Assembly: GCA_018816605.1 (NCBI GenBank)
Contig: JAHIVS010000573.1
Location: forward strand, 1-6,355
Length of the DNA stretch: 6,355 bases
DNA from: Pseudomonadota bacterium
GTDB taxonomy: Bacteria > Desulfobacterota > Desulfobacteria > Desulfobacterales > Desulfobacteraceae
Direction: 5' to 3'
This document shows, one piece after another, positions 1 through 5,797 of this stretch (its first letter is position 1; every line of letters starts with the position of its first letter). The notes beneath the pieces were generated by a model. It was not told the origin of the DNA. It did not search any database and worked only from the letters and a program-made list of their open reading frames with translations. The translations under genes and the position numbers were made by a program.

Positions 1-214
1 CCGGGTGGAAGATTCTTTTGATGTGGGAGACCCCGTGGAATTTTTAAATGAGGACAAAAAACGATTGGGCATGGGCCTTGTCAACTACAATGCGGCAGAT
101 ATTCTCAAAATTATGGGCTGTAAAACAAGCCAGATCGAAGACCGCCTGGGGTTCAGGTCCTATGATGAGGTGATCCACCGGGACAACCTGGTAATCACAG
201 CCGACCCGGAATAA
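1..214 (+). CDS. proB: Glutamate 5-kinase, C-terminal PUA domain (5' end outside window)
   Basis: This is the last 70 residues of the enzyme that phosphorylates glutamate to gamma-glutamyl phosphate, the first step of proline synthesis, in the cytoplasm. The reading frame is open from base 2 to the TAA at 212-214. The GTG at 5 is an internal valine, because the frame continues upstream with an arginine codon. The visible part matches the PUA domain that ends bacterial ProB proteins: a GDPVEF strand near residues 9-14, then a GLVNYNA segment, an ILKIMG helix, and the closing signature YDEVIHRDNLV near residues 54-64. The kinase domain lies outside the window. The next gene encodes the following enzyme of the pathway on the same strand after 34 bases, so the two are probably cotranscribed. 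The assignment rests on the PUA signature plus the proA neighbour and is secure despite the truncation. Confidence 0.93.
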   Translation, partial: RVEDSFDVGDPVEFLNEDKKRLGMGLVNYNAADILKIMGCKTSQIEDRLGFRSYDEVIHRDNLVITADPE

Positions 215-237
215 GCGTTTTTAACCACCCCCTTCAA

Positions 238-243
238 AAGGAG
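238..243 (+). promoter_or_regulatory. Ribosome binding site of proA
   Basis: AAGGAG lies 5 bases before the ATG at 249. It fixes the start of proA at that ATG, so the repeated N-terminal extension described below is expected to be translated. Confidence 0.8.
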
Positions 244-248
244 ACACC

Positions 249-1541
249 ATGTCTTTGGAAAATAGTAAACCTTTGGAAAATAATGAGTCTTTGGAAAACA
301 AAATCATTCAAATAGCCCAAAATGCCAGAAAAGCTGCAAGAACCATGGCAGCGGTATCCACCAACCAGAAAAACCAGGCCCTTATTGCCATTGCCGACCT
401 GATCCACAAAAATGCCCCGGCCATCCAGGCGGAAAATGCAAAGGATATTGAGCGCGCCAAAACAAACGGATTGTCCCCGGCCATGATCGACCGGCTCACC
501 ATCAGTGATGCAGTCATAAACGCCATGACCGAGGGGGTGTTGTTTGTGGCGGGGCTGACCGATCCTGTGGGGTCTTTGTCCGATGCGTCCATCCGGCCCA
601 ACGGACTTGAAATTGCCCGAATGCGGATTCCCCTGGGGGTCATCGGCATCATCTATGAATCAAGACCCAATGTCACCGTGGATGCGGCAGGGCTCTGCCT
701 CAAGGCGGGAAATGCCGTGATTTTACGGGGGGGCTCCGAAGCCATCTATTCCAACATGGCCCTGGCATCGGTGATTGAACAGGCAATTATAGAAACCGGC
801 CTGCCAGGGGCCGCCGTCCAGGTAATTCCGGTTCCGGATAGGGACGCTGTGGATATTTTGCTCAAACAGGAAGAATCCATTGACCTGATCATCCCCCGGG
901 GCGGGGAAGGTCTCATCCGCCACGTGGTGGCCAACTCCACCATCCCCGTGCTCAAGCATTACAAAGGGGTCTGCCATGCCTATGTGGATGAGGGTGCCGA
1001 TCTTGAGATGGCCGTAAACATCAGTGTCAATTCCAAAGCCCAGCGCCCCGGGGTTTGCAATGCCCTGGAGACCCTGCTGGTCCATGAGCGCATTGCAGCT
1101 GAATTTTTACCCCTGGTTTATGACGCCATGACCCAAGCCTCGGTCGCCCTGAGGGGCTGTGAAAAAACCTGTGCCCTTCTTCCCGGGATTGAATCTGCCA
1201 CCCCCCAAGACTGGGATGCGGAATACCTGGATCTCATCCTGGCCGTGCGGGTGGTAAAAGATATGGAAGAGGCCATGCAACACATTGCCCTCCACGGCTC
1301 CAACCACACCGAAGCCATTATCACCAAAGACTACAGCCGATCGCGCCGGTTTGTCCGGGAAGTGGACGCCTCCCTGGTCATTGTCAACGCCTCCACACGC
1401 TTCAATGACGGCGGGGAGTTGGGGCTGGGAGCTGAGATGGGGATTTCCACCTCAAAGCTCCATGCTTACGGCCCCATGGGCATCAAAGAATTGACCACCA
1501 CCAAGTTTGTGGCCTGGGGAGAGGGTCAGATCCGAAGCTGA
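249..1541 (+). CDS. proA: Gamma-glutamyl phosphate reductase (glutamate-5-semialdehyde dehydrogenase)
   Basis: ProA reduces gamma-glutamyl phosphate with NADPH to glutamate 5-semialdehyde, which cyclises toward proline. It is a cytoplasmic member of the aldehyde dehydrogenase superfamily. The protein has 430 residues against 417 in E. coli. Recognisable blocks in order are the family's LADPVG-like segment (LTDPVG, 103-108), PLGVIGIIYESRPNVTVD (128-145), LKAGNAVILRGG (151-162), the IPRGGEGL loop (215-222), and the catalytic cysteine Cys270 in QRPGVCNALETLLVH. The PROSITE-type segment VKDMEEAMQHIALHGSNHTEAI follows near 336-357, and the C-terminal block NASTRFNDGGELGLGAEMGIS lies at 380-400. 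The surplus length is almost all at the N-terminus, where residues 2-17 form a repeat. The gene ends in two in-frame stops, TGA then TAA (1539-1544). It follows proB by 34 bases and faces the dehydrogenase gene tail to tail. Confidence 0.98.
   Translation: MSLENSKPLENNESLENKIIQIAQNARKAARTMAAVSTNQKNQALIAIADLIHKNAPAIQAENAKDIERAKTNGLSPAMIDRLTISDAVINAMTEGVLFVAGLTDPVGSLSDASIRPNGLEIARMRIPLGVIGIIYESRPNVTVDAAGLCLKAGNAVILRGGSEAIYSNMALASVIEQAIIETGLPGAAVQVIPVPDRDAVDILLKQEESIDLIIPRGGEGLIRHVVANSTIPVLKHYKGVCHAYVDEGADLEMAVNISVNSKAQRPGVCNALETLLVHERIAAEFLPLVYDAMTQASVALRGCEKTCALLPGIESATPQDWDAEYLDLILAVRVVKDMEEAMQHIALHGSNHTEAIITKDYSRSRRFVREVDASLVIVNASTRFNDGGELGLGAEMGISTSKLHAYGPMGIKELTTTKFVAWGEGQIRS
252..305 (+). 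repeat. Three tandem 18-base units at the start of proA
   Basis: Codons 2-19 of proA consist of an 18-base unit repeated about three times. They encode SLENSK, PLENNE and SLENKI. The core TTGGAAAA is identical in all copies (first bases at about 255, 273 and 291). The 6-residue period preserves the frame. This is read directly from the sequence. An origin by slippage or local duplication is inferred. Confidence 0.8.
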
Positions 1542-1549
1542 TAACCCGT

Positions 1550-1573
1550 CACAGATTCAGGCACAGATTCCAG
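1550..1573. repeat. 12-base tandem duplication between proA and the dehydrogenase
   Basis: CACAGATTC occurs at 1550-1558 and again at 1562-1570, giving two imperfect 12-base units back to back. They sit in the 43-base gap between two genes that converge. The unit forms no hairpin and I see no T-rich tail, so it does not look like a terminator. Confidence 0.7.
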
Positions 1574-1584
1574 GGGGTGTTGGT

Positions 1585-2742
1585 TCACATGGCATCCTCA
1601 AGAATCTTCCGGCTGATATCCAGGGTTAAATCCCCTGTTTCCGACAGGGCGGTCATTCCGTGGCGCTCCAGCGCCTTGATAATATCATCAATTTTGTCAT
1701 GGGTAACCCCATGGTCGCTAAGCTGTGTACGGATGCCAAGGCTTTGGAAAAACACCCGGGTTTTTTCGATGGCCTGATCAATGCGGCTGTCCTCATCTCC
1801 TGCGGTGATGTCCCAGACACGGTGGGCATACTGAAGCAGCTTCTCCCTTTTCTGACCTTTTCGAACGGTCCAGATGGAAGGCTGGAGGATGGCCAGGGTT
1901 TGAGCATGATCAATTCCGAACATGGCGGTCAGTTCATGGCCGATCATGTGGGTGGTCCAGTCCTGGGGAACCCCTGCGCCAATCAGTCCGTTAAGGGCAT
2001 TGGTGGCACACCAGACCAGGTTGGCCCGGGCATCATAGTCGGTGGGGTTGTCAATGGTCTTTTTACCCACTTCGATGAGTGTCCTTAGAATTCCCTCGGC
2101 GGTTCGGTCCTGGAAACGCCCTTCAAAAGGATAGGTAACATATTGTTCAACGGTATGGATAAAGGTGTCGATGATACCGTTTGCCACCTGAATGGCCGGA
2201 AGGGTGTAAGTCAACGTCGGGTCCAGGATTGAAAATATAGGGAAGGCAAGGGGGCTGAATACCGGAAACTTGCCGCCATCAAAGCTGATAACCGCCCCGG
2301 AATTCATTTCCGACCCGGTGGCCGGCAGGGTCACCACCGTTCCGATGGGAATGGCTGTTTTTACGGGGACAGGACTAAAGCCATGGGCGAGAAGATCCTT
2401 GGCGTCTCCCTCATAATGGGACGCAAGGGATACAAATTTTGTTCCATCCATCACAGACCCGCCGCCCACGGCCAGAAGAAAACCGACCTTTTCTTTTTTG
2501 GCAACTTCAACCGCTTTTACCAGGGTGGTATATTTGGGATTGGGTTCAATTCCCCCAAATTCCACAATTTGCCTTCCGGGCAGGGCCTGGATAACTTTCT
2601 CAAGGGTTTTAAATTTTTTAACGCTCCCGCCCCCGTAAAGAACAAGAACCTTGATCCCTTTTGGAACAAGCTTATCCAATTCTGCCAAACGGTCCTTTCC
2701 AAAAACAATATGGGTGGGATTATAATAATCAAAATTTAACAT
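1585..2742 (-). CDS. yqhD: YqhD-type NAD(P)H-dependent alcohol dehydrogenase / aldehyde reductase (iron-containing ADH family)
   Basis: The product is a cytoplasmic group III alcohol dehydrogenase. In E. coli, YqhD uses NADPH to reduce short-chain and toxic aldehydes to alcohols. It has 385 residues against 387 in E. coli and aligns along its whole length. Shared blocks include LYGGGSVKK (35-43), EFGGIEPNP (61-69), FLLAVGGGSVMDGTKF (88-103) and LPATGSEMNSGAVIS (139-153). Others are QVANGIIDTFIHTVEQYVT (185-203), NALNGLIGAGVPQDW (248-262) and HGMTALSE (361-368). The metal-ligand positions are intact by alignment to YqhD: Asp192, His196, His265 and His279. The start is an ATG with AAGGAGA 8 bases upstream. 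An AraC-type regulator is transcribed divergently, as in E. coli. The family and subfamily are secure. NADPH preference and the natural substrate are inferred from the relative, and butanol or propanol-type oxidation remains possible. Confidence 0.93.
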   Translation of the reverse strand: MLNFDYYNPTHIVFGKDRLAELDKLVPKGIKVLVLYGGGSVKKFKTLEKVIQALPGRQIVEFGGIEPNPKYTTLVKAVEVAKKEKVGFLLAVGGGSVMDGTKFVSLASHYEGDAKDLLAHGFSPVPVKTAIPIGTVVTLPATGSEMNSGAVISFDGGKFPVFSPLAFPIFSILDPTLTYTLPAIQVANGIIDTFIHTVEQYVTYPFEGRFQDRTAEGILRTLIEVGKKTIDNPTDYDARANLVWCATNALNGLIGAGVPQDWTTHMIGHELTAMFGIDHAQTLAILQPSIWTVRKGQKREKLLQYAHRVWDITAGDEDSRIDQAIEKTRVFFQSLGIRTQLSDHGVTHDKIDDIIKALERHGMTALSETGDLTLDISRKILEDAM

Positions 2743-2750
2743 TGCATGCT

Positions 2751-2757
2751 TCTCCTT
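2751..2757 (-). promoter_or_regulatory. Ribosome binding site of the yqhD-like gene
   Basis: On the - strand AAGGAGA precedes the ATG at 2742 by 8 bases. A second ATG at 2747-2745 lies between them but is out of frame by five bases, so the 2742 start is the one used. Confidence 0.75.
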
Positions 2758-2784
2758 TAAAATTCATGTGACTCATGACAGTTA

Positions 2785-2790
2785 ATATTA
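2785..2790 (-). promoter_or_regulatory. Candidate -10 element for the yqhD-like gene
   Basis: Read on the - strand, TAATAT lies about 43 bases before the start codon. The hexamer 17 bases upstream (ATTCCA) is a poor -35 match and overlaps the first half-site of the dyad at 2809-2843. A weak -35 covered by an operator fits a promoter that needs an AraC-type activator. This is pattern matching only. Confidence 0.3.
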
Positions 2791-2808
2791 AATCAATTTT
2801 CTTTATAT

Positions 2809-2843
2809 GGAATAGACAATCCCGCTTTTTTCATGCCTATTCC
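2809..2843. promoter_or_regulatory. 35-bp dyad, candidate operator of the AraC-type regulator
   Basis: GGAATAGACA (2809-2818) and TGCCTATTCC (2834-2843) form inverted arms that match at 9 of 10 positions, separated by 15 bases. The arms are centred about 25 bases apart and lie between the divergent reductase and regulator genes, just upstream of the reductase's candidate -10. A further CTATTC lies at 2866-2871, 29 bases beyond the second arm's copy. AraC-family activators commonly bind repeated half-sites next to the -35, so this is the best operator candidate in the gap. Binding is inferred. Confidence 0.45.
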
Positions 2844-2865
2844 TGCTTTTTAAACCAAAAGAATG

Positions 2866-2871
2866 CTATTC
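2866..2871 (+). promoter_or_regulatory. Third CTATTC half-site near the regulator's promoter
   Basis: CTATTC repeats the core of the dyad arms, in direct orientation with the copy at 2837-2842. It also forms a small interrupted palindrome, GAAT-gct-ATTC, at 2861-2871. It lies about 53 bases before the regulator's start codon, where binding could give autoregulation. A six-base match alone is weak; the spacing is what makes it notable. Confidence 0.3.
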
Positions 2872-2885
2872 ATCTTGTATCCATT

Positions 2886-2891
2886 TATGAT
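2886..2891 (+). promoter_or_regulatory. Candidate -10 element for the AraC-type regulator
   Basis: TATGAT lies 32 bases before the ATG at 2924. No good -35 hexamer is found 16-18 bases upstream; that interval overlaps the third CTATTC half-site. Low confidence. Confidence 0.25.
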
Positions 2892-2923
2892 ATGCTTTGC
2901 CGGGTATTAATCGGGAGGAGCAA

Positions 2924-3799
2924 ATGAATCGTATTGCCAACTTAATGGACCGGCTGGCCAAAACAGAAGGGGTGAACAACACCCTGCTTTCCTGTGTAAA
3001 GATTTTCAAAGCCTCCCGGCACCAGCCCCGTCAGCCCCTTTGCTATGAACAGGGCGTCTTTATTGTGGGCCAGGGCTCAAAACATCTGTTTTTGGATGGT
3101 AAGGCCTATACCTATGATCCCGACACCTATCTGGTGCTTTCCGTACCCCTGCCGGCTGAGTGCGAAACCCATGCCACAAAAGACAAGCCCCTGCTTTCCC
3201 TCATGGTGGATATTGATCCGGGCCAACTCAATAAAATTATCGGGCAGATGGGAGACCTTCACCCCCCTCCCACCCGGACAAGCAAACACCAGGGTCTTTT
3301 TCTGGCCCGTACCACCCCGGAAATAAAGCAAATCATCACCCGGCTGCTTTACGCGCTGTTGTCCCCGGTTGACGCCAGGGTGATTGGCCAGGGGATTGTC
3401 CGGGAATTACTCTTCAGGATCATCTGCGGAGAGAACGCCGCCTCTCTGAATGCCCTTGCCCTGAAAAACACAAACTTATCCAGGGTTGACAAGGCCCTGA
3501 AAAATATCCACGGAAACTACCAAAAACCCATGGACGTCGGAAATCTGGCTGCCCTGGTCAACATGAGCCCGTCTGCATTTCATCGTGCCTTTAAAGAGGT
3601 GACGGCTTCTTCTCCCATCCAATACTTAAAAAAAATTCGGTTAAACAAGGCCAGGACCCTGTTGGCGGAAAATGGGATTCGGGTGAATGAGGCGGCAACC
3701 AAGGTGGGTTACGAGAGTGCCACCCAATTCAGTCGTGAATTCAAGCGGTATTTCGGCATAAGCCCTGTTAAATATATTGCGGACAATGGTCTGTCTTGA
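2924..3799 (+). CDS. yqhC: AraC-family transcriptional regulator, YqhC-like, of the divergent aldehyde reductase
   Basis: This is a cytoplasmic DNA-binding regulator of 291 residues. The N-terminal half matches the AraC_N type domain (roughly 18-170). It includes YEQGVFIVGQG (41-51) and the segment YDPDTYLVLSVPLPAECET (64-82), very close to YDANEYLLLTVPLPFECET that I recall from E. coli YqhC. The C-terminal AraC HTH domain has a first helix-turn-helix at about 205-224 (LAALVNMSPSAFHRAFK) and a second at about 253-277, ending VGYESATQFSREFKRYFG, which is nearly the YqhC wording. GGAGG 5 bases before the ATG at 2924 decides the start; an in-frame TTG at 2897 would add nine residues but has no such site. 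YqhC of E. coli activates yqhD when aldehydes accumulate, and the divergent reductase gene here suggests the same job. Cys80, in the conserved ECET segment, is a plausible electrophile sensor, but that is speculation. Confidence 0.88.
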   Translation: MNRIANLMDRLAKTEGVNNTLLSCVKIFKASRHQPRQPLCYEQGVFIVGQGSKHLFLDGKAYTYDPDTYLVLSVPLPAECETHATKDKPLLSLMVDIDPGQLNKIIGQMGDLHPPPTRTSKHQGLFLARTTPEIKQIITRLLYALLSPVDARVIGQGIVRELLFRIICGENAASLNALALKNTNLSRVDKALKNIHGNYQKPMDVGNLAALVNMSPSAFHRAFKEVTASSPIQYLKKIRLNKARTLLAENGIRVNEAATKVGYESATQFSREFKRYFGISPVKYIADNGLS

Positions 3800-3853
3800 C
3801 GCGCTGGGGGTAAGCACATCGGTTTGACCGGGCCGAACAGGTATCACGCCTTT

Positions 3854-5665
3854 CTATTGTTTAACCGGGAGTTTAATCGTAAATTTTGTGCCCTTGCCCA
3901 AAATTGAACTTGCTTCCATTTCCCCGCCATGGTCTTCAACAATGATAAAATATGAGACTGAAAGGCCCAACCCAGTGCCGTTCTCATCACTTTTCGTTGT
4001 GAAAAACGGTTCAAAGATCCGCTTGCATGTGTCCGTATCCATCCCCGGACCATTGTCCTCTATTTCAAGGCACACCCAATTTTGCAGCCTTGACAGGCGA
4101 AGGGTTAATTTCGGATCTTTAATTATTTTTTGCCCGGAACCCATGGCCTGGGATGCATTTTTGAATAAATTAAACAAAACCTGCTGAATTTTACTGACTT
4201 CACATAAAACCGATGGGATCCCGGAACTGTATTTTCTTATGACTTCAACCTGTTTGAAATCATATTTTTTGTCAAGAGCGTAATCATTTTGCACAAGTTC
4301 AATGGTGTTATCAATAATTTCATTTAATTGATGTTCGGTCTTGATTGAATCGCCTTTTCTGGCAAAACTTAACATATTATGAATAATTTTTGCGGCACGG
4401 CTGCCCGCTTCATTCATATTCCTAATTTGTTTCAGAATATCTCTTTTTTCCATGTAACTTTGAATAACCGCCATGGAAACCCCTAAGTCTTCTGCTGCTT
4501 TTTCATTGGCGGGATAATTTTTTGTCAGTCTATTCTGAACAACCTGGGCACTTTGTATCATGCCAGCCAGGGGGTTATTGATTTCATGGGCCATCCCTGC
4601 AGCAAGGCCGCCCAGGGACAGCATTTTCTCAGACTGGATGATCAACTCATGGGTTTTCTTGCGTTCGGTAATATCCCGTGTGACACCGATCACACTGATG
4701 GGGTGTTGGTCCGGGCCCGGCAAAATTCTGACATTATTACTGGTCCAAATGATTCGACCATCCTTGCAATATTGCTCTGCTTCAAACACGATGGGTTTCC
4801 ATCCCTCATCATTGTCGGATTCTATCTGCTTTCGTTTATTTTTAAAAATCGTTGATACCTTTTTCAGTGAATCCGGCGTCAGAATTTGGGGAATGGATCT
4901 TTCCAGCCCCTCTTTGACCGTATACCCTTCCAATTGATAGATGGAAGGGCTGATAAAGGTAAAATGTAACTCCATGTCGGTTGTCCAGATCACATCCGCA
5001 ACATTTTCGGTAATTAAGCGATATTTCTGCTCACTCTCCTGTAACCGACGATTCATTTGCTGCTGTTTTTTGAAAGCGATATCCAGACGGTCAAGGAGAA
5101 AGCCTACGAGCAGGCTTGAACCCAGGGCAATAAAGGTGGTATTGACAACAAAGCCCAAATAGGTTGACAACGGGTCCTCATGTACCTTGGCCCAGATCAA
5201 ATTTTCAGGGGAGATAAAATAATAACAGCTCAACAATATGATGGAATTTATAAGGGCCGTAATAAATGCGGCCCTTGTTCCGAAAAAAAGCGCCGCCATC
5301 ACGCTGTTCATCATAAGCCAGGCCGTGCGGGTATAGTGTGGACCCAGTCTTATAAAAAAGGAGATCGTCATGACATACACGATGATCAATCCGCACAATG
5401 CCCAGAACCGATGATTGTGAGACCGGAAGAAAAAAAACTTGGTGAGAAGGATGAGACAGACAAGGGCGTCAAGGAAGATCAAATCATAGTTCTTTTCAAA
5501 TAACAAAATAGGGATGGAGAACAGCGCCCCAAGGGGGATAAAAATAGCACCACATAAAAACATTGCGTTAACCAGCCAGTTTCTCCATTCCGTCAGATCA
5601 GCGATCTTGTGAAGGGATAAGCCGAGACTCGTTTCTTTTATAAAACCCCATAAAGTTGGAATCAA
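3854..5665 (-). CDS. Membrane-bound PAS sensor histidine kinase (orphan within this window)
   Basis: The product is a 603-residue two-component sensor of the inner membrane. Six hydrophobic segments are visible at about 31-55, 62-80, 88-106, 114-130, 132-151 and 170-191, with little periplasmic material. A charged helical linker (192-215) and a PAS domain with PAC motif follow (213-335, ending GVTRDITERKK). HisKA begins near 344 and has the phospho-acceptor His360 in AAGMAHEINNPLAGMI. HATPase_c has the N box with Asn503 (NLFKNASQAM), the G1 box DNGPGM (537-542), the F box FEPFFTTK (551-558) and the G2 box GTGLGLS (563-569), so it should be an active kinase. The stretch from His360 to MLSFAR (431-436) is longer than in standard HisKA domains. 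The likely start is TTG, because AAAGGGG lies 6 bases upstream; the first ATG, codon 35, would cut into segment 1. There is no receiver domain or adjacent regulator. The signal sensed is unknown. Confidence 0.92.
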   Translation of the reverse strand: MIPTLWGFIKETSLGLSLHKIADLTEWRNWLVNAMFLCGAIFIPLGALFSIPILLFEKNYDLIFLDALVCLILLTKFFFFRSHNHRFWALCGLIIVYVMTISFFIRLGPHYTRTAWLMMNSVMAALFFGTRAAFITALINSIILLSCYYFISPENLIWAKVHEDPLSTYLGFVVNTTFIALGSSLLVGFLLDRLDIAFKKQQQMNRRLQESEQKYRLITENVADVIWTTDMELHFTFISPSIYQLEGYTVKEGLERSIPQILTPDSLKKVSTIFKNKRKQIESDNDEGWKPIVFEAEQYCKDGRIIWTSNNVRILPGPDQHPISVIGVTRDITERKKTHELIIQSEKMLSLGGLAAGMAHEINNPLAGMIQSAQVVQNRLTKNYPANEKAAEDLGVSMAVIQSYMEKRDILKQIRNMNEAGSRAAKIIHNMLSFARKGDSIKTEHQLNEIIDNTIELVQNDYALDKKYDFKQVEVIRKYSSGIPSVLCEVSKIQQVLFNLFKNASQAMGSGQKIIKDPKLTLRLSRLQNWVCLEIEDNGPGMDTDTCKRIFEPFFTTKSDENGTGLGLSVSYFIIVEDHGGEMEASSILGKGTKFTIKLPVKQ

Positions 5666-5671
5666 TATTTT

Positions 5672-5678
5672 CCCCTTT
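5672..5678 (-). promoter_or_regulatory. Ribosome binding site that supports a TTG start for the kinase
   Basis: On the - strand AAAGGGG ends 6 bases before the TTG at 5665-5663. No ATG or GTG with comparable spacing exists nearby in frame, so this site decides the start. Confidence 0.6.
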
Positions 5679-5780
5679 AATTCTTATCTTTTTGACGTTA
5701 AGACTAACCCGCATCACAAATCGATTGATAATCGTTCTTTATTTTTTTTCTTTTTAATTTGATGCTCTGACAAAGGGAGG

Positions 5781-5796
5781 TCAGATTCGGATCTGA
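5781..5796. repeat. Hairpin just after the PanE-like stop codon
   Basis: TCAGAT and ATCTGA are perfect six-base arms around a four-base loop (TCGG on the + strand). The structure begins one base beyond the stop codon of the PanE-like gene. Downstream on that strand the sequence is C-rich (CCTCCC) with no T run, so it lacks the tail of a Rho-independent terminator. A role in transcript-end protection or weak pausing is possible. Confidence 0.4.
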
Positions 5797-5797
5797 T

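Larger units (their letters stand above)
5666..5797. other. 132-base AT-rich gap between the PanE-like gene and the kinase
   Basis: This gap should hold the kinase promoter unless the kinase is read through from the PanE-like gene. It contains a T-rich tract on the + strand (about 5736-5759), a 13-base interrupted palindrome CGATT-GAT-AATCG at 5722-5734, and a smaller one, GTTA-AGAC-TAAC, at 5697-5708. I found no hexamer pair good enough to call a sigma-70 promoter, and no small ORF with a ribosome binding site. Confidence 0.5.

Noticed and set aside
723..1085. 120-codon open frame on the - strand opposite proA
   Set aside because: Antisense shadow of the strongly conserved proA coding sequence; no recognisable motif and no start context.
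1660..2088. 142-codon open frame on the + strand opposite the dehydrogenase
   Set aside because: It lies wholly antisense to an intact conserved gene, has no ribosome binding site that I can see, and its translation resembles no family. It is a frame shadow.
2897..2923. TTG at 2897 as the start of the AraC-type regulator
   Set aside because: It would add nine residues, but the GGAGG at 2914-2918 is placed correctly for the ATG at 2924 and lies inside the proposed extension.
3800..3853. Bidirectional terminator between the regulator and the kinase
   Set aside because: Only a four-base stem (CGGT-TTG-ACCG, 3820-3830) is visible, with no adjacent T run on either strand.
4560..4937. 125-codon open frame on the + strand opposite the kinase
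   Set aside because: Antisense to the PAS and HisKA coding region of an intact kinase; the translation is low in recognisable structure.
5722..5760. Intrinsic terminator on the + strand made of CGATT-GAT-AATCG and the following T tract
   Set aside because: The stem has only five pairs, mostly A-T, and no + strand gene ends there to need it. It is more likely part of an AT-rich promoter region.
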